Shown here piece by piece: positions 1-9,289 of a stretch of DNA of 64,000 nt. Location: assembly GCA_029563035.1 (NCBI GenBank), contig JAKQTP010000212.1, forward strand, positions 124,001-188,000, read 5' to 3'. This DNA comes from an archaeon (GTDB lineage: Archaea > Iainarchaeota > Iainarchaeia > CSSED10-239). The stretch's first letter is position 1. Each line of letters begins with the position of its first letter. Below the pieces are notes generated by a model. That model had not been told where the DNA came from, ran no database searches, and saw only the letters and a list, made by a program, of their open reading frames with translations. The position numbers were made by a program, and so were the translations under genes.

Positions 1-656
1 ATTGTTGTAGGTGTAGAATTTGTTTGTGCAGGTAAATTAAAATTATCTGGCTCATCTAAAATATCTACTGACTCATCATCTTCATCTATTAATAATATAT
101 CTTTAACTTGCACACCTTTTATTCTTACACTTGTTTTTGGTAAGAATTCATAATCTTCTATTGAACGTAGCTTAAAACTTTCCTGTTTATCAGTAATGAC
201 AAAACTCTCTTCTTCAAAATAGCCCTCTTCAAAGTAATCTGCATGATTAATTTCTATAGTCCCTTCAATATCTATTGGCTCTTCTATAAACTCTTTAAGC
301 TCCTCTGGTATTTCCGAAATTAAATCATAATCAAGAATTTGCTTTTTTGCTTCTGTTATATTTTTTTCTTCTAAAAGTTCATAAATTTTATTTTGTCTCT
401 CTTCTGCAATATTTATTAAGTTGCTAACAATTTCTGGCTTTTCGGTCTCTGATGCATTTTCATAAATTTCTTTTGCATCTATTATTGTTTTTGTCATTTC
501 AACTAAATCTGTTGGTATTTGAGAAGGCAAAACATTATCTGCTTGCCCTTTTTTTATTGAGTATCTTGATTGAAATAACATTAGAAATACAACTATAACT
601 AAAATAAGTATCACTATAAACCAAAAAACTTTATTTTTATCTATTTTCTTTTTCAT
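1..656 (-). CDS. Membrane-anchored protein, N-terminal part (runs off window)
   Basis: The reading frame starts at ATG (654-656) and stays open to the left edge, so only about 218 N-terminal residues are present. A short basic start (MKKKIDKNK) precedes one hydrophobic segment of about 20 residues (roughly 10-30). The rest is acidic and predicted outside the membrane, with a helical Glu/Lys-rich stretch and then a strand-like part. This looks like an N-terminally anchored exported protein. I do not recognise the family and the C-terminus is missing. It has the opposite orientation to the ABC operon. Confidence 0.6.
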   Translation of the reverse strand, partial: MKKKIDKNKVFWFIVILILVIVVFLMLFQSRYSIKKGQADNVLPSQIPTDLVEMTKTIIDAKEIYENASETEKPEIVSNLINIAEERQNKIYELLEEKNITEAKKQILDYDLISEIPEELKEFIEEPIDIEGTIEINHADYFEEGYFEEESFVITDKQESFKLRSIEDYEFLPKTSVRIKGVQVKDILLIDEDDESVDILDEPDNFNLPAQTNSTPTT

Positions 657-751
657 GGTTAAAGCCAAAAACTATTTACTAAATAAAGGAAACAAATTAT
701 ATTTAATTATATCTATTTGGTCATTCCAAAATTATTTTTTATTAGAATAAG

Positions 752-834
752 CGCAGAGGCTGGGATTTGAACCCAGGTAGTCTTTCGACTCTAGCTTAGC
801 AGGCTAGCGCGTTTGACCACTCCGCCACCTCTGC
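752..834 (-). tRNA. tRNA-Ser (anticodon GCU)
   Basis: On the minus strand the sequence folds as a class II tRNA. The 7-bp acceptor stem is GCAGAGG/CCTCTGC with discriminator G. The anticodon stem CTAGC/GCTAG encloses CTGCTAA, giving anticodon GCT. A long variable arm follows, then a T-arm with GTTCAAATC. The long variable arm and G73 fit serine. CCA is not encoded. It reads AGC/AGU codons. Confidence 0.95.
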
Positions 835-855
835 ATTAATCTATTATCACGAATT

Positions 856-866
856 CATATAAATTG
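856..866 (-). promoter_or_regulatory. TATA box for tRNA-Ser
   Basis: The minus-strand sequence CAATTTATATG is centred about 27 bp upstream of the mature tRNA 5' end, the usual archaeal TATA-to-start spacing. Confidence 0.55.
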
Positions 867-1041
867 ATATCGCAGTTATCTGCAATATCTTTCCTTCAAT
901 CTTTAAGAATCCGACAATATATTTAATATTAAAAAGCTATATAAAACCATATTACTTGTGTTTTTTTCTATTTAAATATATTTCTGTATATAATATATAT
1001 GTATATATCATAACAAAATAATCTATTTTGTGTGGCTAATT

Positions 1042-1749
1042 ATGAAGATAAAAGAAAGAATAGTTGTTGAGCTTAAGAATATCTATAAAATATATAGCAT
1101 GGGCTCTGCTTCTAGTGTTCATGCACTTGATGGGGTAGACTTAAAAATAAAACAAGGAGAATTAATAGCAATCATGGGTCCAAGTGGCTCTGGCAAATCA
1201 ACAATGATGCATATTATCGGTGCTCTCGATCTGCCTAGCAAAGGAAAGCTATACCTTGATGGAATAGATATTTCAAACCTAGAAGAAGATAAGCTTGCAG
1301 AAATTAGAGGTAAAAAAATTGGCTTTGTTTTTCAAAATTTTAATCTTATTCCAACTCTAACTGCCTTAGAAAATGTAATGCTACCTTTGTTATTTCAAGA
1401 AAGCGATACAACCATAAAAAACCAAGAAAAACGCTGTAAAGCACTTTTAGGTCTTGTTGGCCTTGGAGATAGAATAACACACAAACCAACAGAGTTATCT
1501 GGTGGACAACAACAAAGAGTAGCAATAGCTAGAGCACTTGTTAATGATCCAGAGATTATTCTAGCAGATGAACCAACAGGAGCACTTGATTCAAAATCAA
1601 GCCTAGAAATCATGGATCTTTTAAAAGACCTAAACAAAAACGGAAAAACAGTAATATTAATAACACACGATAAAAACGTAGCAAACATTGCAAAAAGACA
1701 AATACATCTAAAAGATGGAAAAATAGAAGAAGACATAAAAACCAAATAG
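1042..1749 (+). CDS. ABC transporter ATPase, MacB/LolD type
   Basis: This is the nucleotide-binding subunit that powers the two FtsX-like permeases downstream. Walker A (GPSGSGKS, about residues 46-53), Q-loop (FQNFNLIP), signature LSGGQQQR (about 152-159), Walker B ILADEP (about 173-178) and H-loop ITHD are intact. The length of 235 residues is typical of the MacB/LolD group. The start is taken at ATG 1042; an in-frame GTG at 1030 would add four residues. It begins an operon (ATPase, permease, exported Ig-like protein, permease) that is probably a mechanotransmission-type or efflux system. The substrate is unknown. Confidence 0.92.
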   Translation: MKIKERIVVELKNIYKIYSMGSASSVHALDGVDLKIKQGELIAIMGPSGSGKSTMMHIIGALDLPSKGKLYLDGIDISNLEEDKLAEIRGKKIGFVFQNFNLIPTLTALENVMLPLLFQESDTTIKNQEKRCKALLGLVGLGDRITHKPTELSGGQQQRVAIARALVNDPEIILADEPTGALDSKSSLEIMDLLKDLNKNGKTVILITHDKNVANIAKRQIHLKDGKIEEDIKTK

Positions 1750-1756
1750 ATAAAAA

Positions 1757-2953
1757 ATGATTCAGAAAATCAAATTTGTTCTGGGAAATATACAAAGAAG
1801 AAAACTTCGAAATTGGCTAACCATACTTGGAATTGTTGTTGGAGTAATTGCAATTGTTTCTCTAATATCTTTATCAGAAGGACTAAAAAACACTATAAAT
1901 GAAAAATATGATAGTCTTGGAGCAAATAAAATAACAATAACCTCTAAATATATGGACTTTGGTGGAGGACAAAGCTCTAAAGGCTTAACAGACGAAGATA
2001 TTAGATCTATTAAAAAGATAAGTGATGTTGAAATTGTAAGCGGATCAATAAATGGGGTGTTAGAAACAAAATATGCTCAAAAAACACTAATGCTTTCCTA
2101 TGTGTCCTATGATGCAGAAAACTTCAAAGAAATATTATCACAAAGCAATCTTGAAATTGAAAGCGGAGACTATATTTCTGATGAGAAAACAAAAGCAATA
2201 GTTGTTGGTTACAATTTTATAAACCCAGAGAAATCAAAAGATCTTTTTGGAAAAACACTAACAATTGGAAAGAAAATAAAGATTGATGGTAGCGATTATA
2301 CAGTAATTGGCGTTCTTAAAAAAACAGGAGATGCTAGGAATGACAATCAAATCTATATGTCAAATGAAAACTTAAAAGAACTAACAAACACAGAAACCTA
2401 CGATTCTATATTTGCAATTGTCAAATCAGGAAAAGATATAGAAAACACTGCAAAAAGAATAGAGATTAGACTTGAAAAAGACAGGGGTTCAAAAGATGTT
2501 ATTGTTACTTCTCCAATCCAAGAATCAAAAAACAGAGAAGAAACTTTAGGAATAGTAACAATCGTTGTTGTGGGCATTGCTTGTATTTCTTTATTGGTTG
2601 GAGGAGTTGGAATACTTAACTCAATGTATACCTCTGTATTTGAGAGAAAAAAAGAAATTGGAGTATTAAAAGCAATAGGAGCTAAAAAAAGAGACATATT
2701 ATTGATGTTTTTATTAGAGTCTGGAATCATTGGCTTACTTGGAGGAATAATTGGTGTGATATTGGGGTTTAGCTTGGCTTACTTAGTTAAAATAATTGCA
2801 GCATACATAGATATTACAATAAATATCTCAATAACTTTACAAATAATAATTATCGCACTTGGATTTTCCTTTCTGATTGGAGTAATTTCAGGAATGATAC
2901 CAGCATATCTTGCATCAAGCCAAGAGCCTGTTGATGCATTAAGAGAAGAATAA
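1757..2953 (+). CDS. FtsX/MacB-like ABC permease (first copy)
   Basis: At 398 residues it has the MacB architecture: an N-terminal transmembrane helix after the RRKLRNWLTILGI motif, a large extracytoplasmic MacB periplasmic-core-like domain (about 45-255), then three C-terminal helices with the FtsX-type stretch FERKKEIGVLKAIGAKKRDI between the first two. It starts 8 bp after the ATPase stop. It should form the membrane part of the transporter with the ATPase, as a homodimer or as a heterodimer with the paralogue at 4251. Confidence 0.9.
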   Translation: MIQKIKFVLGNIQRRKLRNWLTILGIVVGVIAIVSLISLSEGLKNTINEKYDSLGANKITITSKYMDFGGGQSSKGLTDEDIRSIKKISDVEIVSGSINGVLETKYAQKTLMLSYVSYDAENFKEILSQSNLEIESGDYISDEKTKAIVVGYNFINPEKSKDLFGKTLTIGKKIKIDGSDYTVIGVLKKTGDARNDNQIYMSNENLKELTNTETYDSIFAIVKSGKDIENTAKRIEIRLEKDRGSKDVIVTSPIQESKNREETLGIVTIVVVGIACISLLVGGVGILNSMYTSVFERKKEIGVLKAIGAKKRDILLMFLLESGIIGLLGGIIGVILGFSLAYLVKIIAAYIDITINISITLQIIIIALGFSFLIGVISGMIPAYLASSQEPVDALREE

Positions 2954-2985
2954 ATAATTTTAAAAAACAAAAGGTGAGATTAAAA

Positions 2986-4254
2986 ATGAAAACAAAAAAC
3001 ATAATTATTCTGCTGTTTACTGTTATTTTACTTAATGGTGTATGTGCAGCAAACACAGACTATGACACTATAAACTTAGTTGCAGACACTTACAACTACA
3101 GTCCTGTTCCTGTAATGCCAGGACAAGAATTTGAATTGTGGATACAATTAACAAACAACAGCAACAGCATTGCTGAGAACATAACCTATCTATTAGATCT
3201 GGAATATCCTTTTGAAATTTCAGACTTTAATAACACAACGCAAACAATATCTAGATTGTCTCCATATCAATCAACAATAATCAAATACAAATTAAAAACA
3301 GACCTAAAAACACAAGATGGAACATACGAACTAAATTTTAAATATAGAGTGAAAAATAGCGAAATATACAATCTAAAAAAATACAAAATTGATGTGGCTT
3401 CAAAAACCTCTGTTCTTGAAGTTACAAAAACCGCGCTTTCTGATTTGTCGATTGGTGCAGATGGCACACTAAAGATAACTATCAGTAACCTTAGTGCCAG
3501 AGCAGTAAGAGATGTATTTGTAACACTTGAAGACTCAATAGGAGATTACATTTCTGTTCTTGATCTTAAAACACAATATATAGATCACATAAATGCAAAC
3601 TCAGAAATTATAGCAACATACAAGATAAATGTTGCAAAAACAGTAACACAAACAAGCTATTCTCTTCCACTTACAGTGAAATACACAAGCACTTCAGGAA
3701 TTGACACAATAACTAGAGATATAGGTATAAAGATAAATGATAATCCAAAGATGGTTCTAAACATCATAAATGTTGGTGCAAACAATAACAATAAAATTTA
3801 CATTGGAAACAAAGAAAAGATAGAGCTTGAAATTTACAATGTAGGAAACATTGATGCAGAAGCAGTTTATGCAGAAATGACAAGCACAATCTCTTTTGAA
3901 CAACCTAAATATTTTGTTGGGGCAATTGAGAAAGACAACTATGATTCTGTAATTTTGGAATTTAATACAAAAAGAGACATTAAGCCAGGAAGCTACCCAA
4001 TACAAATAACAATAAAATACAAAGACGCATCATTAAAGGAACAAGAGATAACAAAAGGCATAACTGTAGATGTTGTAAAAAATCCACAAAACAAATCTTT
4101 CTTTTCAGGAGTTTTTAGCTTCTTGATTGGTGTTATTGTGTTTGTAATAATTTTAGCACTAATAATACTATTCCTAAGATGGGCAAATAAAGCAATATTA
4201 AAACCAGCATATGGTGGTTTAATAGAAAAGATTTTCAAAAGAAAGAAAAAATGA
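2986..4254 (+). CDS. Exported Ig-like (CARDB/NEW3-type) membrane-anchored protein
   Basis: The protein has about 422 residues with a signal peptide (hydrophobic IIILLFTVILLNG ending near CAA). Several beta-sandwich repeats follow, of the kind seen in archaeal surface proteins (for example QLTNNSNSIAENITYLLDLE). There is one C-terminal transmembrane helix (about 375-400) and a basic tail. ATG 2986 is chosen because AAAAGGTGAG lies 7 nt upstream; an in-frame GTG at 2974 falls inside that site. Lying between two permease genes, it may be an extracytoplasmic partner of the transporter, which is an inference from context. Confidence 0.75.
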   Translation: MKTKNIIILLFTVILLNGVCAANTDYDTINLVADTYNYSPVPVMPGQEFELWIQLTNNSNSIAENITYLLDLEYPFEISDFNNTTQTISRLSPYQSTIIKYKLKTDLKTQDGTYELNFKYRVKNSEIYNLKKYKIDVASKTSVLEVTKTALSDLSIGADGTLKITISNLSARAVRDVFVTLEDSIGDYISVLDLKTQYIDHINANSEIIATYKINVAKTVTQTSYSLPLTVKYTSTSGIDTITRDIGIKINDNPKMVLNIINVGANNNNKIYIGNKEKIELEIYNVGNIDAEAVYAEMTSTISFEQPKYFVGAIEKDNYDSVILEFNTKRDIKPGSYPIQITIKYKDASLKEQEITKGITVDVVKNPQNKSFFSGVFSFLIGVIVFVIILALIILFLRWANKAILKPAYGGLIEKIFKRKKK

Positions 4255-5465
4255 TTTCAGAAAAATATAAGTCATTGATTAATCTCACCATAAAGAGCAT
4301 ACAGAGAAAGAAGTTAAGATCAGCCTTAACTATTCTTTCTGTAATTATAGGTATTGCTTCTGTAGTAGCCTTAGTTATTTTAAGCGAAGGATTGATTTCT
4401 GCAGTTACTGAGCAATTTGATAAAATGGGCGCTAATTCTATAATGATATTGCCTACTAACTTTGGAAGTAACCCACACACAACAGGAAGAGTATCAAAAG
4501 ATTCTATGTTAAATATGAAAGATGCAGATAATCTTTCTAAACTTGCAGAAATAGAAGACACCTTCCCTATAATGCTTTTTACTGCTAGAGGAGAATATAA
4601 AAACGAAGAACAGTTTGTTTATGTTTCGACTATTCCTTCTGATCGTCTAGACTCTTTTATAGATTATGTAGGTATTAAAATAAAAGAAGGCAAAAGCTTT
4701 GATGGAAAAGAAGGTCATTTTGCTGTTGTAGGTCCAAATTTTACAAAAACATATAAAAGAGAAATAAAGGTTGGAGACACAATAAAACTAAATGGTGTAA
4801 GTTTTAAAATATGTGGAATATTAGATGCAATTGGAATGGAAGAATATGATGCCACCATTTATATTGATAGAAAAGCAGGTCTTGAAGTTAACAACTATGG
4901 GGAAACTGTAAATTATATAATACTCAAATCAAAGATAGATGCAGATGCTAGATTAGTAGTTAAAAAAGCAGAAAAAGTACTTAGTAGGAATAGAAAAGAA
5001 GACACATTTATAGTTATTAGTGCAGAGTCTTTTTTAAATTTGATTAAAATAGTCCTTAATATTATGAGATCTATTCTTATTGCAATTGCAGGAATCTCTT
5101 TAATTGTAGCATCCCTTGGTATTGCAAACTCAGTATTTACTTCTGTTCTAGAAAGGACAAGAGAGATTGGCATATTAAAATCAATAGGTGCAAGAATAAA
5201 TGATATTGTTTTTATATTTGTATTTGAATCTGTATTATTAACTGTTATTGGTGGAATAATTGGTTTTTTTGTGGGTATAGGCATAGCAAAGATAATTATT
5301 ATCTATGCAGCAAGTAAAAACTTTACAATGCTTGCTATTAACATAACCCCTTGGCTTGTAATCTCAATCTTATTATTATCTTTGGTTGTAGGTGTTATTT
5401 CTGGGTTATTCCCTGCTAGGGCTGCAGCAAAGATGAATGTTGTTGATGCTTTAAGGAAGCAATAA
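4251..5465 (+). CDS. FtsX/MacB-like ABC permease (second copy)
   Basis: This 404-residue paralogue of the permease at 1757 has the same layout: an N-terminal helix after RKKLRSALTILSVIIGIASV, an extracytoplasmic core, and three C-terminal helices around LERTREIGILKSIGARINDI. Its ATG overlaps the previous stop (ATGA), implying translational coupling. Two different permeases sharing one ATPase suggest a LolCDE-like heterodimer. Confidence 0.9.
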   Translation: MISEKYKSLINLTIKSIQRKKLRSALTILSVIIGIASVVALVILSEGLISAVTEQFDKMGANSIMILPTNFGSNPHTTGRVSKDSMLNMKDADNLSKLAEIEDTFPIMLFTARGEYKNEEQFVYVSTIPSDRLDSFIDYVGIKIKEGKSFDGKEGHFAVVGPNFTKTYKREIKVGDTIKLNGVSFKICGILDAIGMEEYDATIYIDRKAGLEVNNYGETVNYIILKSKIDADARLVVKKAEKVLSRNRKEDTFIVISAESFLNLIKIVLNIMRSILIAIAGISLIVASLGIANSVFTSVLERTREIGILKSIGARINDIVFIFVFESVLLTVIGGIIGFFVGIGIAKIIIIYAASKNFTMLAINITPWLVISILLLSLVVGVISGLFPARAAAKMNVVDALRKQ

Positions 5466-5489
5466 GACCATTTATAAATATTTCTTAGA

Positions 5490-5505
5490 TAAAATATAAT
5501 ATAGA
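5490..5505 (+). promoter_or_regulatory. TATA box for tRNA-Thr
   Basis: The AT-rich element ATAAAATATAATATAG is centred about 28 bp before the tRNA 5' end, matching archaeal promoter spacing. Confidence 0.45.
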
Positions 5506-5526
5506 CCTTTACAATATTTCATTAAT

Positions 5527-5598
5527 GCTTCTATAGCTCAGTGGTAGAGCGCTGGTCTTGTAAACCGGAGGTCGAGGGTTCAAATCCCCCTAGAAGCT
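5527..5598 (+). tRNA. tRNA-Thr (anticodon UGU)
   Basis: This is a 72-nt cloverleaf: acceptor GCTTCTA/TAGAAGC with discriminator T, D-arm, anticodon stem CTGGT/ACCGG (one G-T pair) around CTTGTAA, and T-loop TTCAAAT. The anticodon is TGT. The T-stem GAGGG/CCCCC carries one A-C mismatch. CCA is not encoded. Confidence 0.94.
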
Positions 5599-5609
5599 TT
5601 TAACTAAAA

Positions 5610-6161
5610 TTAGTCAAATACTTTTTCTACAAGCCTTTTATATTCTTTGTACATTTGAGTATCAGAGATTTCAGAAATTTGCTCAAGAACACCGCGATAA
5701 TAAATTTGTTGAGTGTCTTTTCCTACCTTAAAATGACTGAATGTCTTCTCTTCGCCATATTTTTCCATATCCCTATAGATGTCTCTTATATTTGATAATT
5801 TGTCTGCACATTTTAAAAGCTTAGTTTCCTTTGAAGCTGTCTTTAAATGTTCTATGCTTTCGGTTTTTCTTTCAAGCCAAGTCTTTGATTTATCTCTTTC
5901 TGTTATAGACATTACAAGATATGTTACTCTTTCTCCAAATTCTTTCCTTAATTCGTTTTCTGTTACACCCGTATGCTCTATATCTTCAACAACATCGTGG
6001 AGAAATCCAGCAACAATAAGGTCTTCATCAATAATATCATTTTTATAAAGAATAGAAACCACATCCATAAGATGCACAAAATAAGGACAATTATTTGTCT
6101 TTCTTTTCTGGGTTTTATGTTTTTCGTAAGCAAAAACCATTGCTTTTTCTATTTTATCCAT
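5610..6161 (-). CDS. HD-domain hydrolase, SpoT/MESH1-like
   Basis: About 183 residues resemble the HD hydrolase half of RelA/SpoT proteins and MESH1: an early helix AYEKHKTQKRK, PYFVHLMDVV, the HD motif FLHDVVED, and a later D in KLSNIRDI. There is no synthetase domain, so a small alarmone- or nucleotide-hydrolase is likely, cutting a 3'-pyrophosphate in a metal-dependent way. The start is placed at ATG 6161 because GAGGAGA sits just upstream. An ATG at 6173 overlaps the upstream gene's stop (ATGA) and would add four residues. It is probably co-transcribed with the methyltransferase-like gene. Confidence 0.75.
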   Translation of the reverse strand: MDKIEKAMVFAYEKHKTQKRKTNNCPYFVHLMDVVSILYKNDIIDEDLIVAGFLHDVVEDIEHTGVTENELRKEFGERVTYLVMSITERDKSKTWLERKTESIEHLKTASKETKLLKCADKLSNIRDIYRDMEKYGEEKTFSHFKVGKDTQQIYYRGVLEQISEISDTQMYKEYKRLVEKVFD

Positions 6162-6169
6162 ATTTCTCC

Positions 6170-7000
6170 TCATTTCTTTCTTGTAATTTCCAATATATTA
6201 TAACCTGGATTTGATATATCTGGTTTGATTTCTATCATATAAGATTTAGCTACACCTTTCCCTAAATAACTTTCTAACATTCTATAAACAGTAGGAATGA
6301 GCCTTTGTGTCTGAGCATAATTTCTTTGTAATTGTCTTAATTTAGACTTTTCTACCTTTAACTCTGATTCTGTAAAGTCAAAAGGTCTTTCATTAATATA
6401 GTGCTTGTTATTTTCTAAATAATTTTTTATCACACTATCAGAAAGTAATTGTATCTTTGCTACACCATTTGGTTTAAGCATAAGAGAACATAAAAAACAA
6501 TTATATGCAATATAAGAGGTATGTATTCCTACACTCATTGGTGCTGCAACAACATCATAATTATTTCTTAATGTTTCAATTAATTTTTTATGTGCAGGAT
6601 TTTTAATATCAATTTCTTCGAGATTAAGATTCATAGAGTAATCTTTGTGTACAACTTTCTTTGCTTTATTAGATAACATTTTAGTTATGCCCATGGTTTC
6701 TATCTTTGGATTTATCTTTTTAGCATATAAATGATTCTTAAGTTCTATTAATTCTTCACCAATACCTGCACCAATAACTAATATTTTTGGCTTTTTATTC
6801 TTAGATGGAAAATTATTAACAAGATCAGAATACAGATAATTATTATAAAATCTTTTTTTAGTTCCGATATTGTTTCCCCAAACAGATGTTTCAAGGCGCC
6901 CTTCCCTAATATCTAGATTATGATTAGCTGGTTTTCTAATCTTCCCAAAACTCTTATTCGTAATTTTTCTTTTAGGTCTTGGATTATAAAATTTTGGCAT
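6170..7000 (-). CDS. SAM-dependent methyltransferase-like protein
   Basis: At 276 residues it has a Rossmann-type motif I (ILVIGAGIGEE, about residues 73-83). A later acidic/hydrophobic strand and helix pattern (NYDVVAAPMSVGIH) could be motif IV. The N-terminus is basic. The C-terminal part (about 180-276) is helical and rich in Lys and Arg. The substrate cannot be read from the sequence; a nucleic acid or protein target is plausible. It precedes the HD hydrolase with a 4-bp overlap option. Confidence 0.55.
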   Translation of the reverse strand: MPKFYNPRPKRKITNKSFGKIRKPANHNLDIREGRLETSVWGNNIGTKKRFYNNYLYSDLVNNFPSKNKKPKILVIGAGIGEELIELKNHLYAKKINPKIETMGITKMLSNKAKKVVHKDYSMNLNLEEIDIKNPAHKKLIETLRNNYDVVAAPMSVGIHTSYIAYNCFLCSLMLKPNGVAKIQLLSDSVIKNYLENNKHYINERPFDFTESELKVEKSKLRQLQRNYAQTQRLIPTVYRMLESYLGKGVAKSYMIEIKPDISNPGYNILEITRKK

Positions 7001-7068
7001 AACTTGTCTTCTCCATAAATTATATACTTAAAACCATTTTATAAACATTACTTAGTCTAATTATTATT

Positions 7069-7812
7069 ATGTTGTCTGTTATTTTGTATAGTCTAATAAG
7101 CATACTTATAATCAGCACAATTTCTATTATTGGAATAACTGTTTTTTTTACAAATGAAAAGAAATTACCAAATATTCTCTTATTTTTAATCAGCTTTTCT
7201 GCAGGGGCTTTACTCGGAGATGCTTTTATTCATCTTTTGCCTGAGGCCATGGATTCAGGAATTAACCATGTGCCAATAGCTGTAATTTCAGGAATATTAG
7301 CGTTCTTTGTTTTAGAGAAATTTGTACAATGGAGACATTGTCATCAGCCAACATCTAAAGAACATCCTCACCCATTAGCAACCATGAATCTTGTAGGGGA
7401 TGCATTCCATAATTTTCTTGATGGAGTGATAATAGCCACTAGCTATGTTGTTAGTATTCCTCTTGGTATCGCAACAACCGTTGCTGTTCTTTTACATGAG
7501 ATCCCACAAGAGATTGGAGATTTTGGAGTTTTAGTTTATGCTGGTTACTCTAAAAAGAAAGCATTGCTAATGAACTTTATTATTTCTCTTACTGCTCTTC
7601 TAGGGGGAATTGTGGGATTATTATTAAGCAAAAGCATAACTTCTTTTTCTGGGATAATGATTGCTTTTACAGCAGGTGGCTTTATTTATATAGCGACAGC
7701 TGACCTAATACCTGAGATGAAGAAAGAGACAAATTTTAAAAAAACAAGCATTCAACTTATTGGTTTGTTGCTTGGTATTGGGGTTATGCTGTTGATGATA
7801 TTATTGGAGTAA
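7069..7812 (+). CDS. ZIP-family divalent metal transporter
   Basis: This 247-residue membrane protein has about eight helices. The two ZIP metal-site helices are clear: HNFLDGVIIA and HEIPQEIGDF. A His-rich loop (WRHCHQPTSKEHPHP) lies between TM3 and TM4 as in the family, and an acidic HLLPEA motif is in TM2. It should import Zn2+ or Fe2+ across the cytoplasmic membrane. The next gene begins 4 bp after its stop. Confidence 0.9.
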   Translation: MLSVILYSLISILIISTISIIGITVFFTNEKKLPNILLFLISFSAGALLGDAFIHLLPEAMDSGINHVPIAVISGILAFFVLEKFVQWRHCHQPTSKEHPHPLATMNLVGDAFHNFLDGVIIATSYVVSIPLGIATTVAVLLHEIPQEIGDFGVLVYAGYSKKKALLMNFIISLTALLGGIVGLLLSKSITSFSGIMIAFTAGGFIYIATADLIPEMKKETNFKKTSIQLIGLLLGIGVMLLMILLE

Positions 7813-7816
7813 AAAT

Positions 7817-9247
7817 ATGGAAAACAAAGTGAATAAAATTAAAGAACACTTAAAAAATAATTTCTACAAATATTGGGCAGCAGGTATTTTTTTATTATTA
7901 ATAATTATTGGTGCATTGTTAATATTTAAAAGCCCTACTTTGTTTTGGGATGAAGGGGTATATATAAATAATGCAAAATACATCTACTCTCTCGGAGAAC
8001 AATCAACATATGAAAGTATTAGACCTCCACTTTTTCCAATAATTATTGGCTTATCTATACCTCTAGGCATAGATATTTTAATATTTTCAAAGATTTTTAT
8101 ATTTTTGTGCTTTTTACTAGGAATCTTGGCCATTTATTTAATATCTGAAAAAATACAAAAAAGCTCAGGCGTATTTTCTGCAATATCATTATTTACCTGC
8201 TCTTTAATTGTGTTTGTTTTACCACACATACTTACTGATTTTATTGTTTTAACATTTATGCTTATTGCTTTTTATTTTTATATAAATAAAAAATATTTTC
8301 TATCTGGGTTATTTTGTGGGGTGTCTGTACTTTTAAGATTTCCTTCTGGTTTATTATTCATAATATTAGGACTGTTTTTATTTGAAAAAGACATAAAAAA
8401 AGCAATAAAAAACATATTGATCTTTGCTTCTGGATTTTTAATTCTTATAGTGCCTTATCTTATTAGTAATAAAATCTTTTTTGGGTCTTTTCTAAAACCA
8501 ATAATTAATGCACAATTGATAGTTGCACAAGGAGGATCTAATTTCTTAGGCACTGCTTGGTTTTTTATAAAGGTTCTAATAAGTCAAAATCTTATTTTGA
8601 TTTTTATAATCTTGTTTATTATCCTTGTATTATCTAAAAAAATGAAAGATAAAAATCATTACTTATTGTTAACTTTAGTTGTTGCATATTTTATATATTT
8701 TGCTCAACTACCACACTATGAAGACAGATATATCTTATTACTTATTCCTTTTGGAGCAATAATTACCGGAATTGTAATATCTTATTTCTTGAATAAAATT
8801 TCTAATATAAAATTAAAACATTTTGTCGGTATAGCAACATTGATCTTTTTGCTAATTTTTGTGATATTTATTCTTTTAATTAGCAAAAATATATATAATA
8901 TTAGCAATGGAAAAACAGAAATAAAGTTTCTTAAAGAAATTGGAGAAATAAATACAGAAAGGCTGTTTATCTACGACCCGATTACAGGAATATATTTTAA
9001 TAAAAAACTAAATTGTATTGTAAATCCATACTATACAAATAAATTTATAGAGCGCTATCCTGATGTAAATTATATGGTGCTTTCAGAGAAGCTATTTGAT
9101 TGTAATAATGTAGTTTGTATGGACTGTGATGGTGCTGATCAATGCTTAGAAGAAGAAAAACTTAAAGAAACACTAAATAGGGAATGGGAAATTATAAAAT
9201 CAGAAAAGCTATATGGTTTTAATTATTATATTTATTCTAAAAAATAG
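7817..9247 (+). CDS. GT-C (GT39/ArnT-like) membrane glycosyltransferase
   Basis: The 476-residue polytopic protein has about ten to twelve hydrophobic helices. An acidic DE motif in the first external loop (FWDEGVYINNAKYI, about 40-53) is the catalytic signature of lipid-linked-sugar GT-C enzymes such as Pmt and ArnT. A later external YDPITGIYF region and a soluble C-terminus with several Cys (NNVVCMDCDGADQC) follow. It probably moves sugar from a polyprenyl-phosphate donor to a surface acceptor, supplied by the dolichyl-phosphate-type GT2 at 11268. Confidence 0.75.
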   Translation: MENKVNKIKEHLKNNFYKYWAAGIFLLLIIIGALLIFKSPTLFWDEGVYINNAKYIYSLGEQSTYESIRPPLFPIIIGLSIPLGIDILIFSKIFIFLCFLLGILAIYLISEKIQKSSGVFSAISLFTCSLIVFVLPHILTDFIVLTFMLIAFYFYINKKYFLSGLFCGVSVLLRFPSGLLFIILGLFLFEKDIKKAIKNILIFASGFLILIVPYLISNKIFFGSFLKPIINAQLIVAQGGSNFLGTAWFFIKVLISQNLILIFIILFIILVLSKKMKDKNHYLLLTLVVAYFIYFAQLPHYEDRYILLLIPFGAIITGIVISYFLNKISNIKLKHFVGIATLIFLLIFVIFILLISKNIYNISNGKTEIKFLKEIGEINTERLFIYDPITGIYFNKKLNCIVNPYYTNKFIERYPDVNYMVLSEKLFDCNNVVCMDCDGADQCLEEEKLKETLNREWEIIKSEKLYGFNYYIYSKK

Positions 9248-9289
9248 ATATATAAATAAATCTAGCCCATATATATTTTAGAGAAAATA

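Noticed and set aside
1030..1041. GTG 1030 as start of the ABC ATPase
   Set aside because: ATG 1042 gives the usual family length; the added residues (WLI) are not family-like, although the choice is not certain.
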